64,000 bases of DNA, taken from contig PLZA01000018.1 in the NCBI GenBank assembly GCA_003153505.1, positions 1-64,000 of the forward strand, in the 5' to 3' direction. The first letter of the stretch is position 1; the number at the start of each line of letters is the position of its first letter. A model generated the notes under the pieces. That model was not told the DNA's origin and ran no database searches. It saw only the letters and a program-made list of their open reading frames with translations. The position numbers and the translations under genes were made by a program. Positions 42,661 through 50,221 of this stretch are shown one piece after another. This DNA is from Candidatus Dormiibacterota bacterium (GTDB lineage: Bacteria > Chloroflexota > Dormibacteria > Aeolococcales > Aeolococcaceae).

Positions 42661-43287
42661 ATGGCAACCGCAGCTTCACCCATCTCCTCGGGGATTGCGG
42701 AGTCGGTGGCACCGGTCGCAAACCCAGCAGCACTGGGGCTGATCGGATTCGGAATGACGACGTTGCTGCTTGGGGCCATCAACGCGGGCTTCATCTCAGC
42801 AGCTCCGGGACCAACTGCCGGCTCGGCAGCAGTCGTCCTGGCAATGGCTGTTGCTTTCGGTGGCGTCGGACAGATCCTGGCCGGCATGTGGGAGTTCAGG
42901 GTCGGTAACACGTTCGGGGCAACCGCATTCACCAGTTACGGGTTGTTCTGGCTCAGCTTTGTGCTGATCAACACGACGTTCGCACCGCTGCTTCCCAAGG
43001 ATCCGACTCCGATCCTCGGCCTCTATGCGCTCGCATGGGGCATCTTCACCGCCTACATGTTCGTCGCCTCGCTGGGCGGGGCTTCGCGTGGGGTGTCGCT
43101 GGTGTTCTTCCTTCTCGCTCTCACGTTCATCACGCTGGCGATTGCGTTCTGGGCAAAGAGCCTGCCGAGCGCGGGTTGGAACCAGATCTCCGGCATCCTC
43201 GCGCTGCTCACCGCGGTCGCGGCGATCTACTGCTCGTTCGCATTCGTGACGAATGCGAACTTCAAGAGGACTGTGCTGCCCGTCTGA
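42661..43287 (+). CDS. satP: Acetate/succinate transporter, GPR1/FUN34/YaaH family
   Basis: 208 aa with six membrane helices. The family signature N-P-x-x-L-G-L appears as ANPAALGLIGFGMTTLLL at the start of helix 1. FGGVGQILAGMWEFRVGNTFGATAFTSYGLFW covers helices 2-3, with the conserved Phe/Tyr/Asn constriction region. It moves acetate with protons. It follows acs in the same direction with a good Shine-Dalgarno (GGAGGG), which supports acetate as substrate. Confidence 0.92.
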   Translation: MATAASPISSGIAESVAPVANPAALGLIGFGMTTLLLGAINAGFISAAPGPTAGSAAVVLAMAVAFGGVGQILAGMWEFRVGNTFGATAFTSYGLFWLSFVLINTTFAPLLPKDPTPILGLYALAWGIFTAYMFVASLGGASRGVSLVFFLLALTFITLAIAFWAKSLPSAGWNQISGILALLTAVAAIYCSFAFVTNANFKRTVLPV

Positions 43288-43310
43288 GGACGGTCACCGG
43301 TGATGGCGGC

Positions 43311-43332
43311 GCGCGGCCCTGCGGGGCCGTGC
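43311..43332 (+). terminator. Strong GC hairpin after satP
   Basis: GCGCGGCCC-TGCG-GGGCCGTGC gives a nine-pair stem (one G-U) with a 4-nt loop, 24 bases after the satP stop. No T-run follows, so it would be an atypical intrinsic terminator or a 3'-end stabiliser. Confidence 0.45.
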
Positions 43333-43411
43333 CGCTGCCTCCCGGGTGGAAGGCCGGTGCACTCCGGGCATCGGCCCGCGACAAATCATCGTAACGGAAC
43401 GTCAACGAAGC

Positions 43412-44362
43412 ATGCCGGCGCCCGGCGGCCGACGACCCCTGTGCCAGAATCGCTCATCGGTGAACACGTCGCAACGACCGCCCACGTTCCTGATCGGCGC
43501 AGCGCGTTCGGGCACGAGCCTTCTCTATAAAGGACTGTGCCTGCATCCTGATGCCGCCTATTTCAACAACTACGTACGCCGCCTGCCGAACTACCCCGCG
43601 GTCAGCATCACCAACCGTATCGCCCGGCTGACTCCGGAGCATCGCCGCCGCGTGTGGTTCTCCGGCGGCTCCAACGCCTACGTGTATTCGGGCGCGCGCA
43701 AGCTGCGCGACCGTCTCTACCCGATGCCCGTCGAAGGCGAGCCCGTCTACGCGGCGTGCGGGATTCCCGACACGGTGTCCAGCGAGACGGTGAGCATGGA
43801 CTCGGCGCGCAAGCTTCGCCGCGCGGTTGCGGGGACGATGCGCTGGGGGGGCGGGACGCATTTCATCAACAAGCGGATCGCGAACGTTCGGCGCATCCCG
43901 CTGCTTGCCGCCGCCTTTCCCAATGCGCGCTTCATCGACATCACCCGCGATGGGCGGGCTGTTGCCGTCTCACTCTCTCGCGTCGACTGGTGGGAGTCGA
44001 GCGTCGTCTGGTGGTACGGGGGCACACCCAAGGCGTGGCGCGACGACGGACGCGATCCGTGGGAGCTCTGCGCCAGGAATTGGGTGGAGGAGGTCCGGGC
44101 GATCGACTCCGGCATCGGAGAGGTCAACCCGAGCCAGGTGCTTCGCCTGACCTACGAGGAGTTCACCGCCGAGCCGGTGCGCACCATCGAGCGGGTCGCC
44201 GCCTTTGCCGGACTGGCCGACGACGCGGAATGGCGTCGGGACATCGAACGAATTCAATTCAAAAACCGGAACGATTCCTGGAAGAAAGGATTGCCTCCGG
44301 AAGTCGTCACCACCATCGAGGAAGTGCAGGCCGGCGAGCTGAGCAAGCGTGGCTACGCCTGA
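43412..44362 (+). CDS. Sulfotransferase family protein
   Basis: 316 aa from the ATG at 43412; a GTG at 43460 nearer the fold is an alternative. The PAPS 5'-phosphosulfate loop is FLIGAARSGTSLLYKGL and the 3'-phosphate site is FIDITRDGRAVAVSLSRVDWW. A C-terminal LRLTYEEFTAEPVRTIERV is typical of bacterial carbohydrate-type sulfotransferases. It transfers sulfate from PAPS to a hydroxyl or amino group. It opens the surface-polysaccharide region and overlaps a second sulfotransferase gene by 14 bp, so the acceptor is probably that glycan. Confidence 0.87.
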   Translation: MPAPGGRRPLCQNRSSVNTSQRPPTFLIGAARSGTSLLYKGLCLHPDAAYFNNYVRRLPNYPAVSITNRIARLTPEHRRRVWFSGGSNAYVYSGARKLRDRLYPMPVEGEPVYAACGIPDTVSSETVSMDSARKLRRAVAGTMRWGGGTHFINKRIANVRRIPLLAAAFPNARFIDITRDGRAVAVSLSRVDWWESSVVWWYGGTPKAWRDDGRDPWELCARNWVEEVRAIDSGIGEVNPSQVLRLTYEEFTAEPVRTIERVAAFAGLADDAEWRRDIERIQFKNRNDSWKKGLPPEVVTTIEEVQAGELSKRGYA

Positions 44363-45251
44363 CGCCGGCGAAGGCACGCGATTCGTCTTCGTTCTCGGCA
44401 CCGGGCGGTGCGGATCCACACTCGTCGAGGAAGTGCTGTGCCGTCACGCGGCGGTCGGGTTCGTCTCCAACCTCGAGGATCGATTCAAGCTCCCGGTGAC
44501 GGCCGGGCGGTGGAACGGCTCGCTGTATCGACGCCTTCCGGCCGCGGTCACTCAGAAGTCGAGAGTCCGGTACGCGCCGTCGGAGGGATACCGCGTCCTC
44601 TCCCGAGAGGTGTCACCGCTTCTCGCCTCGCCGATGCGCGATCTGACGGCGGCCGATGTGACACCGTGGCTCGAACGCCGCTTTGGGGCGTTCTTCACGG
44701 AGCGTGCTCACGCCCAGGGCACGGACACGTTTCTGCACAAATTCACCGGCTGGTCGCGCGCCGGTTTCATTCGCGGCGTGTTTCCATCGGCACGCTTCAT
44801 CCACGTTGTGCGCGACGGCCGGGCGGTGGCGAACTCGTGGCTGCAGATGCCCTGGTGGCTCGGCTTCGAAGGCCCAGATCACTGGCAGTGGGGCCCGCTC
44901 CCCGCGGATCTGGCAGCTGAATGGGACACATCGGGCCGGTCATTCGTGGTGCTCGGGGGATTACTGTGGAAGTTGCTCATCGAAGCGTTCGACAGCGCGC
45001 GTGCGGCAGTTCCGTCGGCGGACTGGCTCGAGATTCGCTACGAGGACGTCGCCGCGAATCCGCGCCCCGCATTTGCGAAGATGCTCGAGTTCTGCGGGCT
45101 GCCGTGGGACGCCGAGTTCGAGCGTGGCTTCGAGCGCCACACGTTCACCGCATCACGATCGGACGCGTTCCGGCGCGACCTCGCTCCCGCGGACATCGAC
45201 AGGCTCAGCCGGATCCTCGCGAGCGATCTCGCGGCCAGGGGCTACGCCTGA
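44349..45251 (+). CDS. Sulfotransferase family protein
   Basis: 300 aa from GTG inside the end of the previous gene. PAPS loop FVLGTGRCGSTLVEEVL, 3'-phosphate motif ARFIHVVRDGRAVANSWLQM, and the late WLEIRYEDVAANPRPAFAKM are clear. It is a paralogue of its neighbour but only distantly similar, so the two may modify different positions or sugars. Its stop directly abuts the stop of the convergent sugar-phosphate transferase gene. Confidence 0.87.
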   Translation: MATPDAGEGTRFVFVLGTGRCGSTLVEEVLCRHAAVGFVSNLEDRFKLPVTAGRWNGSLYRRLPAAVTQKSRVRYAPSEGYRVLSREVSPLLASPMRDLTAADVTPWLERRFGAFFTERAHAQGTDTFLHKFTGWSRAGFIRGVFPSARFIHVVRDGRAVANSWLQMPWWLGFEGPDHWQWGPLPADLAAEWDTSGRSFVVLGGLLWKLLIEAFDSARAAVPSADWLEIRYEDVAANPRPAFAKMLEFCGLPWDAEFERGFERHTFTASRSDAFRRDLAPADIDRLSRILASDLAARGYA

Positions 45252-46763
45252 TCAGTACGAGCCGCGCGCTGTGAGCAGTGCCGGGATCGTCTTCGCGAGG
45301 ATGTACAGGTCCATGGTCAGCGACCAGTTCTCCACGTAGAACAGGTCGTAGCGGACGTAGTCCTCGAAAGCGAGATCGTGGCGCCCGTTGACCTGCCAGA
45401 GGCCGGTGACACCAGGCTTGACCCGCAGGCGCCCGCGCTGCGACTCGGCGTAGCGCGCGGTCTCCTCGGGCAGCGCGGGGCGCGGCCCGACGAGGCTCAT
45501 TGCACCGCCCAGCACGTTGAACAGCTGGGGCAGCTCGTCGAGCGACGTCTTGCGCAGGAAGCGGCCGACCCTGGTCACGCGTGGGTCGCGGCGCATCTTG
45601 AACAGCAGCCCGTCGGCTTCGTTGTCGAGCGCTTCGCGTTGCGCATGGGCGCCGACCACCATGGTGCGGAACTTCAGGATGGTGAACTCACGCTCGTGCG
45701 CGCCGACCCGGCGCTGTTTGAACAGGACCGGACCCGGGCTGGTGAGCTTGATCGCCAGCGCGATGGCGAGCATGACCGGAGTCGCGATCACCACGGCGAC
45801 CGAGGTCACTCCGAGGTCGACAGTTCGCTTGAGCAGCCGCTGGCGCCGCGAGAAGCGATGGCGTCGCAGCGAGAACAGCGCCATGCCGTCGATCGGCTCG
45901 AGGATGATTCGCGCAGCTCCGAGATTCGCGAGTCCCGGAGAGACACGAACGCTGATCTCGGGGCTGAGCGCCGAATCGATCGACTGCAGCGTGGAGCCGC
46001 CGGCCGCGCTGCCCGCGATGATCACGGACTGCACGTTGCGTTCGGTGCTGATCTGGGCGATGTCCTCGACGGTACCGAAGACGGGGAGGCCGTCGATGAC
46101 GCCGAGCCCGGATTGGGTGACCTCGACGAAGCCGCAGACGCGATACCCCATCCATGGGCGCCGCTGCAGGGTCCGGGCCAGCGCCCGGGCCTCGTCGTTG
46201 GTGCCGGCGATGAGGGTGACCTGGCTGGTCACGGCGTGCGCGTTGAGCGAGTGGCCGAGGCGGCGGGTCAGCAGCCTGCCGGCGGTCACGGTCACGAGCG
46301 AGACCACGAGCAGCACCGGTATGAAGTCCACCGAGGACTTGCTCTTGGTCACGAAGATGAAGAGCACGACCAGCAGGACGTTGATAGCGATGGCGTTGAA
46401 GAGACGCTGCAACTCCGCGGTTGCATGTGTCGGCCGCCGGAGGTCGTATAGACCGTAGATCGCGAAGACCACCGGCCAGATCGCGATCGTCGCGAAGACC
46501 GGGTGGGCGCTCGAGATCTGGAAGTCCCCGACCATCACCTTCGCGAGGATGTACGCGCCGGTCAGCGCGATCAGGTCGACGCCGAAGGTGATGAACGCCA
46601 GGATCAGCGGCCACGGGCGCGTTGGTGCCTTATGTGTGACGGCAGGCGCAATCGCCGACCTCATCTGCAGCTCACCGACGAGCTCGACCCCCCCTGCTTC
46701 GCCTTCGCTCCATCCACCCTCATGGGTGAGGGCTGATGGTGGACGATCCTCCGCTAGCTCCAC
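45252..46763 (-). CDS. Polyprenyl-phosphate sugar-1-phosphate transferase (EPS initiation)
   Basis: 503 aa from GTG; an ATG at 46664 is a shorter option that still keeps all helices. Four to five membrane helices (about 50-165) lead to a CoA-binding-like Rossmann segment (VTLIAGTNDEARALARTLQ). One more helix is followed by the catalytic bacterial sugar transferase domain: FKQRRVGAHEREFTILKFRT, TRVGRFLRKTSLDELPQLFN and VGPRPALPEE, then KPGVTGLWQVNGR. It moves a sugar-1-phosphate from a nucleotide sugar to undecaprenyl phosphate, the first step of polysaccharide assembly. Confidence 0.93.
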   Translation of the reverse strand: MELAEDRPPSALTHEGGWSEGEAGGVELVGELQMRSAIAPAVTHKAPTRPWPLILAFITFGVDLIALTGAYILAKVMVGDFQISSAHPVFATIAIWPVVFAIYGLYDLRRPTHATAELQRLFNAIAINVLLVVLFIFVTKSKSSVDFIPVLLVVSLVTVTAGRLLTRRLGHSLNAHAVTSQVTLIAGTNDEARALARTLQRRPWMGYRVCGFVEVTQSGLGVIDGLPVFGTVEDIAQISTERNVQSVIIAGSAAGGSTLQSIDSALSPEISVRVSPGLANLGAARIILEPIDGMALFSLRRHRFSRRQRLLKRTVDLGVTSVAVVIATPVMLAIALAIKLTSPGPVLFKQRRVGAHEREFTILKFRTMVVGAHAQREALDNEADGLLFKMRRDPRVTRVGRFLRKTSLDELPQLFNVLGGAMSLVGPRPALPEETARYAESQRGRLRVKPGVTGLWQVNGRHDLAFEDYVRYDLFYVENWSLTMDLYILAKTIPALLTARGSY

Positions 46764-46834
46764 GACTGTTCCCCCTGTCGCAACAGTGCCCTGGGACGGT
46801 CCCCCCGGTAGTCCCGCACCGACCCCGACTCCGT

Positions 46835-46908
46835 TCCCAAGCGATGATTCTAACGACGCGTTCGACCAGTAGTCAAATGACGCTTCCGACGCGCTTGGGA
46901 TGATTCTA
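46835..46908. promoter_or_regulatory. Composite inverted/direct repeat, candidate EPS operator
   Basis: TCCCAAGCG (46835-46843) is the exact inverse of CGCTTGGGA (46892-46900). Each arm runs straight into a copy of GATGATTCTA (46843-46852 and 46899-46908). A palindrome combined with direct repeats 56 bp apart in a divergent promoter region suggests a cooperative regulator binding site. Confidence 0.5.
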
Positions 46909-46969
46909 CAGGTTTGCGAAAACCCGCCGGTGCGGGCATCGATCGGCGAGTTCGGCGCGATCTGAGCCT

Positions 46970-46998
46970 TTGACTTTCCTGCCGCCCTCCGTCATGAT
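46970..46998 (+). promoter_or_regulatory. Sigma-70-like promoter for the export genes
   Basis: TTGACT (46970-46975), a 17-bp spacer and CATGAT (46993-46998) lie about 80 bp before the lipoprotein ATG. The -35 matches the consensus at five of six bases. Confidence 0.5.
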
Positions 46999-47076
46999 TA
47001 CGAGCGGACTGGCTGCTTTGGAAGGGTCTGGGCGGCGTTCGTAGCCGCACAGGCTCGCGGTCCACAGGGAGACAGA

Positions 47077-48015
47077 ATGGGCGTTTACGGGGGACATATG
47101 GGCCGGTCACTTTCGCGATTCTCGATACTGGTTGGCAGTGCTGCTGTAGTTGCCTTGCTGGCAGGTTGCGCCACCACCGTTCCGGGACCTGCCGTGATCG
47201 CTCAGCCACCCGCGGCCGCCCCGGGGGTCACTCCTCCGGCGGGGGACTTCCTCGCAGGTCTCGAGCAGGCCGTCGCGAACGAGCTCAGCGCTATCAACGC
47301 TACCCAGACAGACAACACGCCGCCCGAAGCTCTCATCGAGCTCAACGCCCTCAACAGCGAGTCCTCGCTGCTCCAGGCGGAGACTTTCGCCAGCCTGGTC
47401 AACACTGGCGTCAACCAGATCACAAAGCGCGAGCACCTCATCAACGCCCTCGTGGCTGACGTCAGCGGCGCGACCTACCTTCGCGGCGTGGAGATCAACA
47501 GGACCACACTCTCCAACACGCTGCTCACCAGGCTCAACGGCGTCACCAGTCAATTGCAGGCGCAAGGGAGCAGCGTCTCCTCCGCGTCGCTCATCGACGT
47601 TCTTCGCACCGTGATCCTGACAATCGGCCCGTCAACCCGCGTTTTCGGGCTGATCGAGCCGATGATCCACCTCGCTGTCGCGGGAGGCGAGGAGCTCAAC
47701 GCGGCAAACCTCCTCGAGGGTCAGTACCAGACGCTCGAACGGAAGGTCAACCTCAACCACCACGATCCCAACTACGGTCAGGAGATGGCGCGTCTTCAGA
47801 ACCTGGCATCCGATATCGCGACCGTCAGGGGCGCCGCCAGCGCACAGGTTGAGGCCGTCCTGGCGCTGACCCCCGCTGGGTACCCCGGCAACAAGGCAAC
47901 CATCCTGAGTGCCCGCGCGCAGCTGACCCAGCTGAGGGCCCCGCTCGGGCCCCTGTCCACCGCAGTTGGCGACGTGAATGAGATCGGCACCCTCTTGTCA
48001 CTGCGCGTCGCCTAG
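47077..48015 (+). CDS. Predicted lipoprotein of the polysaccharide locus
   Basis: 312 aa; the ATG at 47077 has GGGAG at a good distance, with an alternative ATG at 47098. A lipobox LLAGC places the lipidated Cys at residue 31. The mature part is rich in Ala, Leu, Asn and Gln and looks almost entirely alpha-helical (for example FLAGLEQAVANELSAINATQ). It has no enzymatic motif and I do not recognise the family. Its place before the stalked surface protein and the Wzz-like protein suggests a structural or anchoring role in polysaccharide export. Confidence 0.7.
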   Translation: MGVYGGHMGRSLSRFSILVGSAAVVALLAGCATTVPGPAVIAQPPAAAPGVTPPAGDFLAGLEQAVANELSAINATQTDNTPPEALIELNALNSESSLLQAETFASLVNTGVNQITKREHLINALVADVSGATYLRGVEINRTTLSNTLLTRLNGVTSQLQAQGSSVSSASLIDVLRTVILTIGPSTRVFGLIEPMIHLAVAGGEELNAANLLEGQYQTLERKVNLNHHDPNYGQEMARLQNLASDIATVRGAASAQVEAVLALTPAGYPGNKATILSARAQLTQLRAPLGPLSTAVGDVNEIGTLLSLRVA

Positions 48016-48062
48016 AAATGCCTGAGAATGACAAGGAAGACAGCACACGCAGGTCGGCGCAC

Positions 48063-48947
48063 ATGAACAAGCCATCCGGATTCCCACTCAAGCGCGTTGG
48101 AGGCTTGTCGGCGCTCGCGGGCACTGCGGTCCTGGGGCTTTCGGTCCTCGCTTCGCAGGGTGTCGTGGCCCATGGAAACCCGGATTTCGAGGGGATCATC
48201 TCGGCGGCTGATCCGACGGGCTTCATGAGCAGCCCTGACGCCTACGACGTCTCGGGTGGCCCGGTGACGGTCGATTTCAATGTCGCGACGACCAATCTCA
48301 CCAATCAGTCGCAATCGATCGCGCTGAACTTCTCAGCGCACCACATCCTCACGTACAACGGAGCGGACGTGTCGGACGGACAGCCCGGCCAGCCTGGAAT
48401 CACGTTCAATGGCCCCACCGGTACCACGCAGGCTTTGATGCCGGGCAGTCAGGCCTTTACCGCGACGTGGGATCCGAACGGCAGTCTCGCGATTGCGCGC
48501 ACCTATTCGTTCGACGCATGCGGGTATTACCAAGTCGACATCTGGGCGCCCTTCAAGCAGGGTGGCGACAACGGGCGCAACCGCGCAACGCTCGCGTCCG
48601 GTTTCATTCGGGTGCTCGGGTGCCAGGGTAAGCCGACACCAACGCCCACGGTGACACCGACAGCGACGCCCACACCGACGGCGACGCCCACACCCACGGC
48701 GACGCCCACCGCTACGCCCACCGCTACGCCCACACCCACCGCAACGCCTACACCCACGGCGACGCCGACCGGAGGGGTTGGCGGTGCGACGGCGACACCG
48801 ACGCCAACCGGTGGCGTCCAGGGCATCACAGCTGGCACACCCGGAACTGGAGCAGGAAGCGGCTGGCTGACGATCGGAGCTGCGCTCCTGATCGCGGGCG
48901 CCGGTATGGTTGCAGTCGGGGTGCGCGGACGTCGCATCGATATCTGA
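48063..48947 (+). CDS. Secreted surface protein with Thr/Pro stalk and C-terminal membrane anchor
   Basis: 294 aa from the ATG at 48063, chosen because it places the signal peptide (FPLKRVGGLSALAGTAVLGL) at the start; an ATG at 48018 would add 15 charged residues. A beta-rich domain of about 150 residues follows. Then comes a roughly 50-residue stalk of TPTPTATPT repeats, a GGVGG spacer, and a C-terminal GTPGTGAGSG with a hydrophobic helix and an Arg-rich end (RGRRIDI). This is the architecture of a cell-wall or membrane-anchored protein, reminiscent of sortase substrates although no LPXTG is present. Function unknown. Confidence 0.72.
   Translation: MNKPSGFPLKRVGGLSALAGTAVLGLSVLASQGVVAHGNPDFEGIISAADPTGFMSSPDAYDVSGGPVTVDFNVATTNLTNQSQSIALNFSAHHILTYNGADVSDGQPGQPGITFNGPTGTTQALMPGSQAFTATWDPNGSLAIARTYSFDACGYYQVDIWAPFKQGGDNGRNRATLASGFIRVLGCQGKPTPTPTVTPTATPTPTATPTPTATPTATPTATPTPTATPTPTATPTGGVGGATATPTPTGGVQGITAGTPGTGAGSGWLTIGAALLIAGAGMVAVGVRGRRIDI
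48632..48775 (+). repeat. ACGCCCAC(A/C)-type repeats coding the Thr/Pro stalk
   Basis: Imperfect 6-, 12- and 18-bp units of ACGCCCACACC / GCGACGCCCACC run for about 140 bp in frame. Such tracts expand and contract by slippage. The repeats are coding, not a CRISPR array. Confidence 0.8.
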
Positions 48948-48968
48948 AAGAGAAGGGGAGAGAAGCAC

Positions 48969-50168
48969 ATGGAAATTCGCGACTACCTGCGGGCGATCCG
49001 CCGGATTCTGTGGTTGGTCATCGCGGTCCCGGTCGTCGCCGGTCTGCTCGTCGGTGGATTCATCGAGTTGCAGCCGTCCTCGTACCAGGCCGATGCGATC
49101 GCAGTTGTTCCCGCCATCACGGCCAACGGCATCTCGCAGAGCGCCGCGTCGCAGTACGCGAGCACGTTCAAGGACGTGCTGACCTCGCAGCAGGTCATTC
49201 CAGTGGTTTCTCAGAAGTTCGGCATTCCGCAGAGCGAGCTCGTCACCGGGTTGACCTCCAGCACAACGACTGCATCCAGCAACCTGATCAATGTCGTGCT
49301 GACCGGTAAGAAGGGTCAGAACCTCGTCGGCGCGGTTCGCGAGGCGACGATCGACACGCTGAACGCCATTGCGGAGCCCCAGCTCATCCAGGCCAACAAT
49401 CAGGTGGCGAACTCCGCGACTCTGCTGCAGAAGGCCGACGCGGACATCGCAAACTTCGATCACACGTACGGCAATGCGTCGCCGCAGCTTGTCTACAACA
49501 ACATGCAGTCCAGGCTCAGCAACGTGGAAGCGCAATACCAGACTGCGGTCATCGGCAACGACCCCAAGCAGGCAACGCTGAAGGCGATCATCCTTCAGCT
49601 CCAGGGCCAGCTCGCCACCCTCGGCACAGCGGTGCAGCAGTATCAGCCGCTCGCGAACGCACAGGCTGCGGCGATCTCGGCGAACGATCATGCGATCGCA
49701 GCTCAGGTTGCCGCGCAGGCGCTCATCGCAACCGACTCGGCGCCCGGGACGGTGACCACAAAGAACGTCGGCCGCCTGTCCAAGCTCAGCGACACCATCA
49801 AGTTCGCAGCGATTGCCTTCGCGCTCGCGCTGATCATGATGCTCGGCCTGATCCTCATCCTCGAGCTGATGCGATCCGGCAAGCGCGAGCAGGCGCTGGT
49901 CAGCGGGCAGCAGGGCGCGTTCGCGTGGCCTCCGGCGTCCGCTCAGACCAAGGCCGCGGGGCCGGCGGCGACGCCCGCGATGGCCGCGACAGCTGCGCCG
50001 AGCACAAGCCGGGATCCGTGGCGCGCCACGTCGTCGTCGTCCACGCCCAGCGGCGATGGGAACGGCAATGGCAATGGACACGCCAACGGAGGAAACGGGC
50101 AGGCGGACGCGCCGGGCACAGACGCAGAACCGGAACGCACCGGCGGCGGTCTCTTCCGCCGCCGATAG
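48969..50168 (+). CDS. Wzz/chain-length-determinant-like membrane protein
   Basis: 399 aa with a clear Shine-Dalgarno (AGAAGGGGAGAG). A membrane helix near residues 14-34 follows the Wzz-type start IRDYLRAIRRILWLVIAVPV. The long extracytoplasmic middle is helical and Gln/Ala-rich. A second helix lies at about 277-300. The cytoplasmic tail is low complexity (Ala/Pro then Gly/Asn) and carries no Walker motifs, so there is no fused tyrosine kinase. Wzz-like proteins set polysaccharide length and couple polymerisation to export. Confidence 0.83.
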   Translation: MEIRDYLRAIRRILWLVIAVPVVAGLLVGGFIELQPSSYQADAIAVVPAITANGISQSAASQYASTFKDVLTSQQVIPVVSQKFGIPQSELVTGLTSSTTTASSNLINVVLTGKKGQNLVGAVREATIDTLNAIAEPQLIQANNQVANSATLLQKADADIANFDHTYGNASPQLVYNNMQSRLSNVEAQYQTAVIGNDPKQATLKAIILQLQGQLATLGTAVQQYQPLANAQAAAISANDHAIAAQVAAQALIATDSAPGTVTTKNVGRLSKLSDTIKFAAIAFALALIMMLGLILILELMRSGKREQALVSGQQGAFAWPPASAQTKAAGPAATPAMAATAAPSTSRDPWRATSSSSTPSGDGNGNGNGHANGGNGQADAPGTDAEPERTGGGLFRRR

Positions 50169-50221
50169 CAACGTGATGCCGGCCGCGCGGCGGTCGCATG
50201 CGGGCTGAACCTCGGAGATCC

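Larger units (their letters stand above)
46764..47076. other. Divergent intergenic region of the polysaccharide locus
   Basis: No gene was seen in these 313 bp. The region separates the initiating transferase (minus) from the export genes (plus). It holds the repeat pair at 46835-46908 and a promoter at 46970-46998. Confidence 0.6.

Noticed and set aside
48632-48775. CRISPR-like or minisatellite array
   Set aside because: The units are 6-18 bp, contiguous, in frame and encode a Thr/Pro stalk; there are no spacers or cas genes.
48969-50168. BY-kinase fused to the Wzz-like protein
   Set aside because: The cytoplasmic tail is low-complexity and has no Walker A or B motif.
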